Assembly (NCBI GenBank): GCA_965215355.1
Contig: CBDCDJ010000007.1
Span: 2,480,001 to 2,544,000 of the forward strand
DNA: 64,000 bases
Direction of reading: 5' to 3'
Source of the DNA: CBDCDJ01 sp965215355
Lineage (GTDB): Bacteria; Deinococcota; Deinococci; Deinococcales; Trueperaceae
The translations under genes and the position numbers were made by a program. Shown piece after piece: positions 56,878 through 64,000 of the stretch (position 1 is the first letter of the stretch; every line of letters begins with the position of its first letter). The notes below the pieces were generated by a model. That model searched no databases and was not told the DNA's origin. It worked only from the letters and a program-made list of their open reading frames with translations.

Positions 56878-57645
56878 ATGCTTCTAGCCGTAGACGTGGG
56901 CAACACCAGCACCGTGCTGGGCCTGTTCGAAGGCGAACGTTTGCGCGCGCACTGGCGCGTGTCGACCGACCGCAACCGCATGGCCGACCAGTACGCGGTG
57001 CTCGTCAAAAACCTGCTCGAGCTGGACCGCCTAGCGCCGCCCGACCGGGCGATCATCTCGAGCGTGGTGCCGCACGTCGAGCGCGAGTTGTCGCTGGCGC
57101 TGAGAACTTACTGGCAGGTCGAGAGTGCGGGGGTGAACAGCTCGAGCTTGGCACCCCTCCTCTCGGTCGAAACCGACAACCCGCGCGAGGTCGGGGCCGA
57201 CCGCATGGTGAACGCAGTCGCCGCGCTTCGCTACGACGCTGCGGCCTTCGTCGTGGTGGACTTCGGCACCGCGACGAACTTCGACGTGGTGGTCAAACCG
57301 AACCGGCTGCTCGGGGTGGCGCTGGCCCCGGGGCCGCTCGTCGCCGCCGAGGCGCTGTTCGCCCGCGCCGCCAAACTGCCGCGGGTCGACCTCGTCGCGC
57401 CGCAGCAAGCCATCGGCAAAAACACCGTGAGCGCCTTGCAGTCCGGCCTCGTGCTCGGCTACGCCGAGATGGTCGACGGCATGGTGACGCGGCTTTCGCA
57501 GGAGATAGAACCCTCTCTAGGAACACCCCTCGTCATCGCCACGGGCGGTTTCGCTGAGGTTATCGAGGGGCACGCCCGAAAAGTCGACGTGTTCGCACCC
57601 TTGTTGACGCTGACCGGGCTGCGGATCATCGCGGACGCTTTGTGA
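56878..57645 (+). CDS. coaX: Type III pantothenate kinase
   Basis: First step of coenzyme A synthesis (255 aa): phosphorylation of pantothenate, with a monovalent cation and no CoA feedback. MLLAVDVGNTSTVLGLFEGE is the ATP-binding phosphate-1 loop. VGADRMVNAVAALR and AAFVVVDFGTATNFDVVVKP carry the pantothenate and phosphate-2 sites, and VIATGGFAEVI lies near the end. The length fits the family. Its stop lies in a 13-bp tandem duplication. Confidence 0.95.
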   Translation: MLLAVDVGNTSTVLGLFEGERLRAHWRVSTDRNRMADQYAVLVKNLLELDRLAPPDRAIISSVVPHVERELSLALRTYWQVESAGVNSSSLAPLLSVETDNPREVGADRMVNAVAALRYDAAAFVVVDFGTATNFDVVVKPNRLLGVALAPGPLVAAEALFARAAKLPRVDLVAPQQAIGKNTVSALQSGLVLGYAEMVDGMVTRLSQEIEPSLGTPLVIATGGFAEVIEGHARKVDVFAPLLTLTGLRIIADAL

Positions 57646-57667
57646 GGCGACACGGTGAGGCGACACA
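57642..57667. repeat. 13-bp tandem duplication across the coaX stop
   Basis: GTGAGGCGACACG (57642-57654) and GTGAGGCGACACA (57655-57667). The TGA of coaX is in the first copy. Confidence 0.8.
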
Positions 57668-57842
57668 AGGCGGCGCGACGTCGAGCGTCCACATACACGC
57701 TGCCACCGCCCCGGACACCGGCAAAAGTCACCGACGGCGCTTGTCGGGGAAAGTCCTACATAGGCCGTGAGAACATGGCCGAGCCACCTCACACGAAACG
57801 AAGGTAACTCTCGTTACATACCTAAGGCGCTGGGGAAGACTA

Positions 57843-57856
57843 ACCTACCGGTAGGT
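57843..57856. promoter_or_regulatory. Probable TetR operator
   Basis: Perfect 14-bp palindrome ACCTACCGGTAGGT ending on the base before the ATG of the TetR gene. An upstream ATACCTA half-like site lies near 57821. Autoregulation is likely. Confidence 0.7.
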
Positions 57857-58405
57857 ATGAACACGCGAGACGCACTTCTCGGCGAAGCCCGCCGGGCCTT
57901 CAGCGAACGGGGTTACACCGCGACCTCGCTTGCGGGGTTGGCCGCCGCTCGGGGCTTGACCAAAGCGGCCATCTACCATCACTTTCCGTCCAAGCGGGCG
58001 TTGCTCGAGGCCCTGTTGGACGACGGTCTGGCGGCGGCGCAGGCGGCGCTGACCTCGGCCGCACCGCTCGAGGCCAGACTGAAAGCCTACGCGCGGGTGT
58101 ATGGCGACCACCTCGAGCCCCTAAGCGCCGTAGCAAGCGCCCAAAGCTCGCGGCGGGGCGGCGACTCGGAAGCCGTCGAAATCGCCCAGGAGCACATGCG
58201 GCGCGGCGTCGCGCTTTTGGAAAGTGCGCTCGCCGAGGCCGTCGGCGACGAACGCGCCAAACTTCTCGCCCCGACCTTCAGCTCTATCGTCCACGGCGCT
58301 TACATGATGGCGCGGCACCACCCCGGGTTGCGCCGCGACGACCTTTTAGACGAGGGCGTGCGCGTGTTCGTCTACGGGCTCGAGCCACTCGAGAGGCGGG
58401 CATGA
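57857..58405 (+). CDS. TetR-family transcriptional regulator
   Basis: A 182-residue TetR-type repressor. The N-terminal DNA-binding region is ALLGEARRAFSERGYTATSL, AGLAAARGLTKAAIYHHFPS with KRALLEALL, the classical TetR helix-turn-helix. The C-terminal domain (TSAAPLEARLKAYARVYGDH, EHMRRGVALLESALAEAVGD) binds an unknown ligand. The ATG at 57857 is chosen because the operator ends directly before it. It overlaps the membrane-protein gene by ATGA; that protein is the likely regulated partner. Confidence 0.94.
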   Translation: MNTRDALLGEARRAFSERGYTATSLAGLAAARGLTKAAIYHHFPSKRALLEALLDDGLAAAQAALTSAAPLEARLKAYARVYGDHLEPLSAVASAQSSRRGGDSEAVEIAQEHMRRGVALLESALAEAVGDERAKLLAPTFSSIVHGAYMMARHHPGLRRDDLLDEGVRVFVYGLEPLERRA

Positions 58406-59412
58406 CGGCACTCCGCAAGGACACGACCCGCAAGGACGACTTAGCACTGTGGGGCGGGGTCTTGTTCAGTGTGCTCTTCACCCTGCTCGTCTGGAGCCTG
58501 GGTGGGCGCTTGGAGAGCGTGCGGCTTCTGCCCGACCAGGGAGCGGCGTGGTACTACTGGAAGCTCCCCGAGCCCACCTTCTGGACCCGCGCGAGCGCCT
58601 GGGGCTTGTACCTCGCCCACCAGCTCGCCATCTGGGGGACCATTTTCTACGCGCAGACGCGCGTGCGGCGCTACGCTGGAGGGCTGCACCGCGTCAACCT
58701 CGTGGCCCTCTCGCTCAATGCGTTCTTCGTCACGCTGCACCTGGTACAGACGCACCTCTGGTACGACGGGCTGGCCCAAGACGTGAGCGTCTTTTCCTCG
58801 CAGGGCTCGGTCATCGTGCTGCTGGTTTGGGTCTTGCTCATGGAAAACCGGCGGCGCGGCCTGCTGTTCGGCTGGAAGGCACCCTTAGGGGCGCGCGTCA
58901 TGGACTTCGCGCGGCGGTATCACGGCTACTTTTTCGCCTGGGCGATTCTGTACACTTTCTGGTTTCACCCGATGGTCGCGACGAGCGGTCACCTCGTCGG
59001 CTTGTTTTACACGCTTTTGCTCATGCTCCAGGGCAGCCTCATGTTCACGCGGGCGCACACCAACCGCTACTGGACCTTCTTTCTGGAGTTTATCGTGTTG
59101 GTTCACGGCACCCTGGTCGCGGTGATGCAGGCCAACGGCATCTGGCCGATGTTCTTTTTCGGCTTCGCGGGCATTTTCGTCATCACCCAGATGCACGGCT
59201 TGGGGCTCTCGAAATGGGTGAGGGGCGCTATCCTGGCCGGGTACATTGGCGGGGCGCTGTGGGTTTACAACAGCCGCGGCTTCGACAAGCTCGACGAAAT
59301 CGTGCGCATTCCCCTCATTGATTACCTGGCCGTGCTCGTGCTGGCGGGGCTGTTCGGGGCGGGCTTGTGGCTGGCGCGGCGGCTGCGCGCGGGGCAACCA
59401 CAAAGACAGTAG
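58402..59412 (+). CDS. Polytopic membrane protein of unknown function
   Basis: A 336-residue integral membrane protein with about nine or ten helices (WGGVLFSVLFTLLVWSLGG, GLYLAHQLAIWGTIFYAQTR, VIVLLVWVLLMENRRRGLLF, AGILVFVI-like late segments such as YLAVLVLAGLFGAGLWLARR). Conserved-looking polar positions include LHLVQTHLWYDG and MFTRAHTNRYWTFFLEF. No transporter family is recognised. It is translated together with the TetR regulator, suggesting export, sensing or membrane modification induced by the TetR ligand. Confidence 0.85.
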   Translation: MTALRKDTTRKDDLALWGGVLFSVLFTLLVWSLGGRLESVRLLPDQGAAWYYWKLPEPTFWTRASAWGLYLAHQLAIWGTIFYAQTRVRRYAGGLHRVNLVALSLNAFFVTLHLVQTHLWYDGLAQDVSVFSSQGSVIVLLVWVLLMENRRRGLLFGWKAPLGARVMDFARRYHGYFFAWAILYTFWFHPMVATSGHLVGLFYTLLLMLQGSLMFTRAHTNRYWTFFLEFIVLVHGTLVAVMQANGIWPMFFFGFAGIFVITQMHGLGLSKWVRGAILAGYIGGALWVYNSRGFDKLDEIVRIPLIDYLAVLVLAGLFGAGLWLARRLRAGQPQRQ

Positions 59413-60024
59413 GCGAGGAGTTGCCGTGTGTAACGCAGCTAAACCTTCACGCGCCGAACCTCTGGCACGCTTGCCGTCAAGCGCCAGAAGCTCATCCCCG
59501 CCGTCAAGTTTTGGGTAAACCTACAAGGGCAGTGATTGGTTAGGGTGGTAGATACCAGCGCCCAGACTCGAGCACCGGCGTCTTTAAGGTCGGAAGCTGA
59601 AACAGCGGGGGGGGTTCATGGGTGGGTTTTCAGGTTTTGAGGGGCTGTTCCATCTGCTTTTAGCTGCTCTTGTCAGTCTTCAAACCGCTTCGGCGCTCAG
59701 CCGTTCGCTGAGCAGGACCTGATGTTCAGCGACGTGGGCTGTCAAACGTGTCCGAATTTCGTCTTCGTCGAAGTGGGTCTCGAGCTTGCCCATTTCCTTT
59801 GCTGCCGCCCATTTGGCACCGTGTGTTTGCCTCCTCGTCGCGGCGGCAGCGTTCGCCCTGTCTTTTTGGACGGCGTCGTGAGTGATGCCTGCGCCCTCGG
59901 CGACGCGTAAGACGCGTTGCAGCGTCCAACAGGAGAAAACCTCTTCGGCTGTCCGCCGCTCCAAGCGCAGCGGCTCGACTTGAGAGCTACAGAAGCCTCA
60001 CGCGCCACCCTGCTACACTGGTTT
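59413..60024. other. 612-bp stretch with no convincing gene
   Basis: Between the membrane-protein gene and the aldehyde dehydrogenase. A minus-strand open frame at 59680-59964 (94 codons, LQRVLRVAEGAGITHDAVQK, THFDEDEIRTRLTAHVAEHQ) looks protein-like and could be a small gene or a gene relic, but it has no recognised family and no ribosome binding site. The rest shows nothing. The aldehyde dehydrogenase promoter is at its right end. Confidence 0.5.
60014..60019 (+). promoter_or_regulatory. Extended -10 box TGC-TACACT, leaderless-type promoter
   Basis: Five bases before the ATG of the aldehyde dehydrogenase gene, with TG one base upstream of the hexamer. Confidence 0.6.
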
Positions 60025-61461
60025 ATGGCTACCTTAGACTACTCCCGCCCCCGCTACTTCACCGACGGCTGGCACGAGGCGACCCGGACGTTTGAAGTCA
60101 CCAACCCGGCTACCGGCGAGACGGTTGCAGAAGTCGCCGACTGCGGCGTGACGGAGGCCGCGCAGGCCGCCGAAATCGCTACGCGCGCTTTTGAGACCTG
60201 GAAGACGACCACCGCCTTCGAGCGTAGCGACATCCTCGTGCGCTGGCACGACCTGCTGCTGGCGAACCAGGACGAGCTGGCCCGCACCATGACCGAGGAG
60301 ATGGGCAAACCCGTCAAGGAGTCGCGCGGCGAAATCGCCTACGCGGCCGGGTTCGTCAAGTGGTACGCCGAAGAAGCCAAGCGCGTCTACGGCGAGACGA
60401 TGCCGAGCCATGTGAGCGACAAGCGTCTGCTCGCCGTCAAACAGCCGGTCGGCCCGGTCTTTGCCGTCACGCCCTGGAACTTTCCGGCGGCGATGGTGAC
60501 GCGCAAAGCTGCGCCCGCGCTGGCCGCCGGTTGCACCTTCATCCTCAAACCGGCTGAGCAGACACCGCTGAGCGCGCTGCACTTAGCCGCGCTGTGGGAA
60601 GAGGCGGGTGGTCCGGCCGGGACCTTGCAAGTTTTGCCCTGCCGGGACCCCGTAGCGCTGTCCGACACCCTGCTCGCCGACCCGCGCATCCGCAAAATCA
60701 CCTTTACCGGCTCGACCGAGGTCGGTAAGATCCTTTATAAAAAGGCGGCCGACACGGTCAAGAAAATTTCCCTGGAACTCGGCGGGCACGCGCCCTTTAT
60801 CGTGTTCGAAGACGCCGACCTAGACCGGGCCGTTGCCGAGGCGATGGCTTGCAAGTACCGCAACGCCGGGCAAACTTGCGTGTGTGCCAACCGCATCTAT
60901 GTGCAAGCGTCGGTGCTGGACGCCTTCACCGAGCGCTACGCGGCGGCCGCGCAACAGCTCAGGGTCGGCGACCCACTTTTAGACAGCACCGACATCGGGC
61001 CGCTGGTGGACGCGGCGGGCTTAGAGAAAGTCAAAGCTCACGTCGCGGACGCGCTCGCCAAGGGTGCCGAAGTCGTCACGGGCGGCCACGCGCTGGACGG
61101 TCTTTACTTCGAGCCGACCGTGCTCACCGGCGTCACCAGCGACATGCGGCTCATGAGCGAAGAAACCTTCGGGCCGGTCGCGCCGCTGGTTTCGTTCGAC
61201 AGCGAAGAAGAAGCGGTGAGATTAGCGAACGACACGCCCTACGGTTTGGCAGCCTACTTTTACACCAACGACCTGAGCCGCGCTTTTCGGGTCGCCGAGG
61301 CTTTAGAGTACGGCATCGTCGGGGTCAACGACGGCGTGCCCTCGACGCCTTACGTGCCCTTCGGCGGCGTCAAACAGTCGGGTTTGGGGCGTGAGGGTGG
61401 GTACTGGGGTTTGGAAGAATACCTCGAGACGAAGTACATCTCTTTGGGTTTGCCGCGCTGA
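60025..61461 (+). CDS. gabD: NAD(P)-dependent aldehyde dehydrogenase, succinate-semialdehyde type
   Basis: Aldehyde dehydrogenase (478 aa) of the GabD group. VFAVTPWNFPAAMVTRKAAP binds the cofactor, ITFTGSTEVGKIL is the Rossmann loop, LELGGHAPFIVFEDADLD holds the general base Glu, and NAGQTCVCANRIYV holds the catalytic Cys, here followed by a second Cys two residues on. EETFGPVAPLVSFDSEEEA and GVKQSGLGREGG are standard. ATG at 60025 is the first codon after the extended -10 box. Oxidises succinate semialdehyde or a similar short aldehyde acid; gabD is by resemblance. Confidence 0.9.
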   Translation: MATLDYSRPRYFTDGWHEATRTFEVTNPATGETVAEVADCGVTEAAQAAEIATRAFETWKTTTAFERSDILVRWHDLLLANQDELARTMTEEMGKPVKESRGEIAYAAGFVKWYAEEAKRVYGETMPSHVSDKRLLAVKQPVGPVFAVTPWNFPAAMVTRKAAPALAAGCTFILKPAEQTPLSALHLAALWEEAGGPAGTLQVLPCRDPVALSDTLLADPRIRKITFTGSTEVGKILYKKAADTVKKISLELGGHAPFIVFEDADLDRAVAEAMACKYRNAGQTCVCANRIYVQASVLDAFTERYAAAAQQLRVGDPLLDSTDIGPLVDAAGLEKVKAHVADALAKGAEVVTGGHALDGLYFEPTVLTGVTSDMRLMSEETFGPVAPLVSFDSEEEAVRLANDTPYGLAAYFYTNDLSRAFRVAEALEYGIVGVNDGVPSTPYVPFGGVKQSGLGREGGYWGLEEYLETKYISLGLPR

Positions 61462-61470
61462 CCGTCGCTC

Positions 61471-61917
61471 GTGGACCCCGTCACGCCTGAACCCGTCACG
61501 TCTGAACACAGCACGCCCCAGGTGGCCACGACACCCCACCCCGACCTCACGCCCGACCGGGTCGTCGCCCTCGTCCTGACGGCTTTACAGCGCAACGACG
61601 CGCCCCACCCGGACGCAGGCGTCGAGACGCTTTACGCCTTCGCGTCGGCCAGGCTGCGCGCCCAGGTGGGCGACTTGAAGACGTTCAAACGGGTCCTGCA
61701 CAACAGTCTCTACGCGCCGCTGCTCGAGCACACCCGGGCGCGCGCCGAACCCCTGGAGCGGCGCGGGCGCGCGGCGCGGCAAACCGTCGTCGTCTGGACG
61801 GCAGAGGCTGGAGCCGGGGAGGCGCCTTACCTGTTCAGCCTCGCCCAGCAGCCGCAAGCGGACGCGCCGCCCCTGTGGCTGTTGAGCGCTCTGTCCCGAG
61901 CGGACTTGCCGGGCTGA
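61471..61917 (+). CDS. DUF4864-like protein
   Basis: A 148-residue protein. After a low-complexity start (DPVTPEPVTSEHSTPQVATT, from a 15-bp tandem repeat), LTPDRVVALVLTALQRNDAP, GVETLYAFASARLRAQVGDL and HNSLYAPLLEHTRARAEPLE resemble the DUF4864 pattern, in which a helix and the FASPxN-like segment precede NTF2-like strands (ARQTVVVWTAEAG, PYLFSLAQQP). GTG start at 61471, 9 bases after the aldehyde dehydrogenase stop, so probably co-transcribed. Function unknown. Confidence 0.72.
   Translation: MDPVTPEPVTSEHSTPQVATTPHPDLTPDRVVALVLTALQRNDAPHPDAGVETLYAFASARLRAQVGDLKTFKRVLHNSLYAPLLEHTRARAEPLERRGRAARQTVVVWTAEAGAGEAPYLFSLAQQPQADAPPLWLLSALSRADLPG
61477..61506. repeat. 15-bp tandem duplication at a gene start
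   Basis: CCCGTCACGCCTGAA (61477-61491) and CCCGTCACGTCTGAA (61492-61506), encoding the PVTPE/PVTSE repeats of the DUF4864-like protein. Confidence 0.85.
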
Positions 61918-62013
61918 GCCCGAAACCGGCTGTTGCGAAGTGCTAAACTGGACCGCCAGCCCCGCCACCGAAGCGACGTCGTTTTCACCCATCCGCCCCG
62001 AACGAGGTTCAGC

Positions 62014-64000
62014 ATGTGGCTGTCCAACCGCCTAAAGCTCATCAATGCCCGTCCCGGCCCGATCGTGTTGGCGTGCGCGGCGTCTTTCGGAACGCAACAC
62101 CTGCTGAGCGCCCTCAAAGACGCCGCGCCGACATCGGTCTGGCTCGAGTTCGGCAGCAGCGAACGAGGCGACCCGGTCGCGCAGGGCAACCTGCTCGCCG
62201 AGGGTGTCAAGAAAACCTTGGGAAACGCGCTCTTTGAGTATTCCCTGCCCTACAGCTACGGGCTCAAAGTCCTGGACCTGCACTTGGAACTGCTGGGACC
62301 GTTCACGTTTTTGCTGTCGAACGCCGAATACGGGCCCGAGTTCGCCGCCGCCCTGACGACCCTCAACCGCAGCGGCAGCCGCGTGGTGCTCGCCTTTTCG
62401 CAGCTGCCCGAAAGGTTCGTCCTGCCCGCGGAGGCGCTCCTGCTCGGCGCGGCCGACCTGCGGCTGAGCCGCGCGGAGGCGCTTCAACTGGCGGCCGGCC
62501 TGCCGCCTGAGGAGGTCGACGAACTGCTGCGCCAGAGCGGCGGGGCGTTCGAGGCGTTCACCACGCGCTTGCACGGCCGCCTGCACCTGCCCACCCCGCT
62601 GCGCCCCGGCCCCGACGGCCCCAGGTTGCCCGAAGGGCAAGAGGTCGAGGTGGACCCGAGCCTCCTCCTCAACGTCCTCGTTGCCAAAGAAAAGTGGTCC
62701 GAGGCGCTCGAACTCGCCGTCGCCGCGCTGCCGGGGCGGGTGCCGGACGTGCTCGAGCAGGCGGGGCACGTTTACCACGAGCGCGGCTTGCACAAGCGCC
62801 TGTGGGAACTCCTGCAAGACGTGCCCGCGCGCTTACAAGACGAAAACGTGTTGTTCTGGAAACTGTCGGCCGGGGGTTGGCTGGGCAAGGCCGAGGGGAT
62901 GCGCGCCGCGGTGGAACGCTTTTTGGCGGTCCAGGAAGCCCCCGACCTGCGCGCGCTTTATGCGGGCGTGCTCGCTCCCCTGGAGAGCGCGGAGAGCGAG
63001 GCCGAGCGGGCGTACCGGGCGCAAGCCTCGCCGCTGAGCGTTTACCAGTACGGCCGCAGGCTCGCCGACCGGGAGGAGCGCGTGCAGGTATTGCAGCGAG
63101 CCGTACGACTCGCCGAACACAAAGGGCGCACCTACGAAGTCACGCGCAACGCCGGAGAACTCATGAACCAACTCATCGACATCGGCCGCTACAACGAGGC
63201 GGTTTACTGGGGCGACTGGACCCTGACCCAGTTCGACCGGCACGGCCTGGGCAACGCGCAGCGGCGGCTGCACCTGGTGAACAACTGGGCCTTCGCGCGC
63301 ATCTTGGTCGGTGAGACGGCCGGGCTGCTCGAGCGCTTGCGCGAGGGCGAGGCTCAACTCGCGGAGGCGTTTCCCGCCCTGGCTCGAGCCTACCGGGAGA
63401 CGTTGGGAGACTATTTGCTCGCGACCGGCAAACCCCAAGAAGCGTTGTCGTACTATCACAAAAACTGGGAAGCCGCGTCCCGCATCATGTCGGGCGAAAA
63501 CGTCCTCGGCGTGACCCAAGCCCTGCTCCATCTCGGCGAGTACGGTACGGCGCTGGACCTGGCGACGAAGGCCAAAGTGCTTACCACGGGCGAGTCTTCC
63601 ATCTACAGCTATACCGCCGACCTCGCCTACGGCATGGCCCTGACGATGACCGACTTTGAACTGGGCAAGCGCCACCTCGAAAAAATGGCCAAAGACAAAA
63701 GCTACACACCGCAGGTGCGTTTGGTCACGCAACGCGCCCTGTACCTGGCTTGGGCGCACCTGCAAAGCGGCGATGCCGAAAGGGCGAGACGAGCGCTCAA
63801 AGAGGGTGAGCAGGGTTTGAAGGAGCTGTCACAGACCGGCCTCATCCTGCTGTCAGGCCCGGAGCCTGAGTTCCGCGAAGTCTGGACGCTTATCAACGGT
63901 CACAAATTCCCCCTGGAACTGCGCTTTTTGGGCAGCCGCGACGCTTGGTTCAACAATACACCCCTAAAACTAGCGCCGCAGGCCTGCGACATCCTGGCGC
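62014..64000 (+). CDS. Large STAND/SARP-like transcriptional regulator, truncated by window end
   Basis: At least 662 residues, with the C-terminus outside the window. The N-terminal part resembles an ATPase core in which the Walker A loop is degenerate (IVLACAASFGTQHLLSALKD) and SVWLEFGSSERGDPV follows, as in MalT-like signalling ATPases. A long helical-repeat middle follows (SEAERAYRAQASPLSVYQYG, GRTYEVTRNAGELMNQLIDI, ALDLATKAKVLTTGESSIYS), probably TPR-type. The last visible residues (LRFLGSRDAWFNNTPLKLAP) look like the start of a SARP/BTAD winged helix. GAGG lies 8-9 bases before the ATG. A regulator role is inferred. Confidence 0.6.
   Translation, partial: MWLSNRLKLINARPGPIVLACAASFGTQHLLSALKDAAPTSVWLEFGSSERGDPVAQGNLLAEGVKKTLGNALFEYSLPYSYGLKVLDLHLELLGPFTFLLSNAEYGPEFAAALTTLNRSGSRVVLAFSQLPERFVLPAEALLLGAADLRLSRAEALQLAAGLPPEEVDELLRQSGGAFEAFTTRLHGRLHLPTPLRPGPDGPRLPEGQEVEVDPSLLLNVLVAKEKWSEALELAVAALPGRVPDVLEQAGHVYHERGLHKRLWELLQDVPARLQDENVLFWKLSAGGWLGKAEGMRAAVERFLAVQEAPDLRALYAGVLAPLESAESEAERAYRAQASPLSVYQYGRRLADREERVQVLQRAVRLAEHKGRTYEVTRNAGELMNQLIDIGRYNEAVYWGDWTLTQFDRHGLGNAQRRLHLVNNWAFARILVGETAGLLERLREGEAQLAEAFPALARAYRETLGDYLLATGKPQEALSYYHKNWEAASRIMSGENVLGVTQALLHLGEYGTALDLATKAKVLTTGESSIYSYTADLAYGMALTMTDFELGKRHLEKMAKDKSYTPQVRLVTQRALYLAWAHLQSGDAERARRALKEGEQGLKELSQTGLILLSGPEPEFREVWTLINGHKFPLELRFLGSRDAWFNNTPLKLAPQACDILA

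Noticed and set aside
59680..59964. 94-codon minus-strand frame with protein-like composition
   Set aside because: No start signal and no family recognised. Kept only as a remark in the intergenic entry.
1..64000. CRISPR arrays, rRNA or tRNA genes, prophage modules
   Set aside because: No regularly spaced repeats, rRNA-like stretches, cloverleaf-forming segments or phage structural genes were seen on either strand.

Overview
The window is a GC-rich bacterial chromosome segment with densely packed genes, many joined by GTGA or ATGA stop/start overlaps. At least eleven genes carry a TANNNT -10 hexamer only 5-8 bases before the start codon, the pattern of the leaderless mRNAs known to be abundant in Deinococcus. 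Together with an HU protein, roadblock/LC7 proteins, a 2-phosphoglycerate kinase-like protein and many sugar ABC importers, this suggests a member of the Deinococcota (possibly a Truepera-like lineage). That placement is inference. No rRNA, tRNA or CRISPR array was found. Layout: 1-5.4 kb holds the end of an ABC importer permease, a three-gene ABC-2 transporter and a secreted Ig-like protein. 5.6-30 kb is a large carbohydrate-use island. Its first half (5,656-12,717) is arranged around a GntR/HutC-type regulator: a ROK kinase and Gfo/Idh/MocA oxidoreductase diverge from the regulator and a SIS-domain / SDR / FAD-oxidoreductase / phosphotriesterase-like lactonase operon. The palindrome TGGTACGTACCA sits in both promoters. 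Its second half (12,878-25,445) is arranged around a LacI-type regulator: a ribose-type ABC importer, a Zn-dependent dehydrogenase, two SDR proteins (one apparently without catalytic residues), LacI, a Gfo/Idh/MocA oxidoreductase and a TIM-barrel isomerase. CGCAATCGATTGCG or a one-base variant lies in the three relevant promoters. A second complete CUT2 importer on the minus strand, an orphan sugar-binding protein and a MalEFG-type importer without its own ATPase complete the island. 30-36 kb carries a 974-residue FAD/Fe-S dehydrogenase and a Ser/Thr kinase with a C-terminal NHL propeller next to its PP2C phosphatase. 35.9-38.3 kb is an AT-richer patch made of a 276-bp MITE, a decayed ISAs1-like transposase end, two tandem paralogous lipoproteins and a truncated secreted-protein gene. 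38.3-52.8 kb is housekeeping in character: DsbA-like protein, DUF3467, two roadblock proteins, nucleoside phosphorylase, 3-hydroxyacyl-CoA dehydrogenase and enoyl-CoA hydratase, a frameshifted SPOR protein, an ABC-2 transporter, a 2-phosphoglycerate kinase-like protein, a CoA-type Nudix hydrolase, MazG, HU, M20 peptidase and alkyltransferase-like protein. 52.9-54.4 kb is a complete 1,466-bp insertion sequence with 18-bp inverted repeats and a 9-bp target duplication. Its transposase frame is broken by an ~86-bp palindrome, and its ends match those of the MITE 17 kb away. 54.5-64 kb carries MiaB, a SnoaL-like protein, a Nudix hydrolase, type III pantothenate kinase, a TetR regulator with a membrane protein, a succinate-semialdehyde-type aldehyde dehydrogenase, a DUF4864-like protein and the start of a large regulator cut by the window end. 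Recurrent small-scale features are 13-16 bp tandem duplications on gene starts and stops, a dispersed intergenic repeat (TTCAACTCGGTACTTT) and hairpins between the binding-protein gene and the permease gene of two importers.
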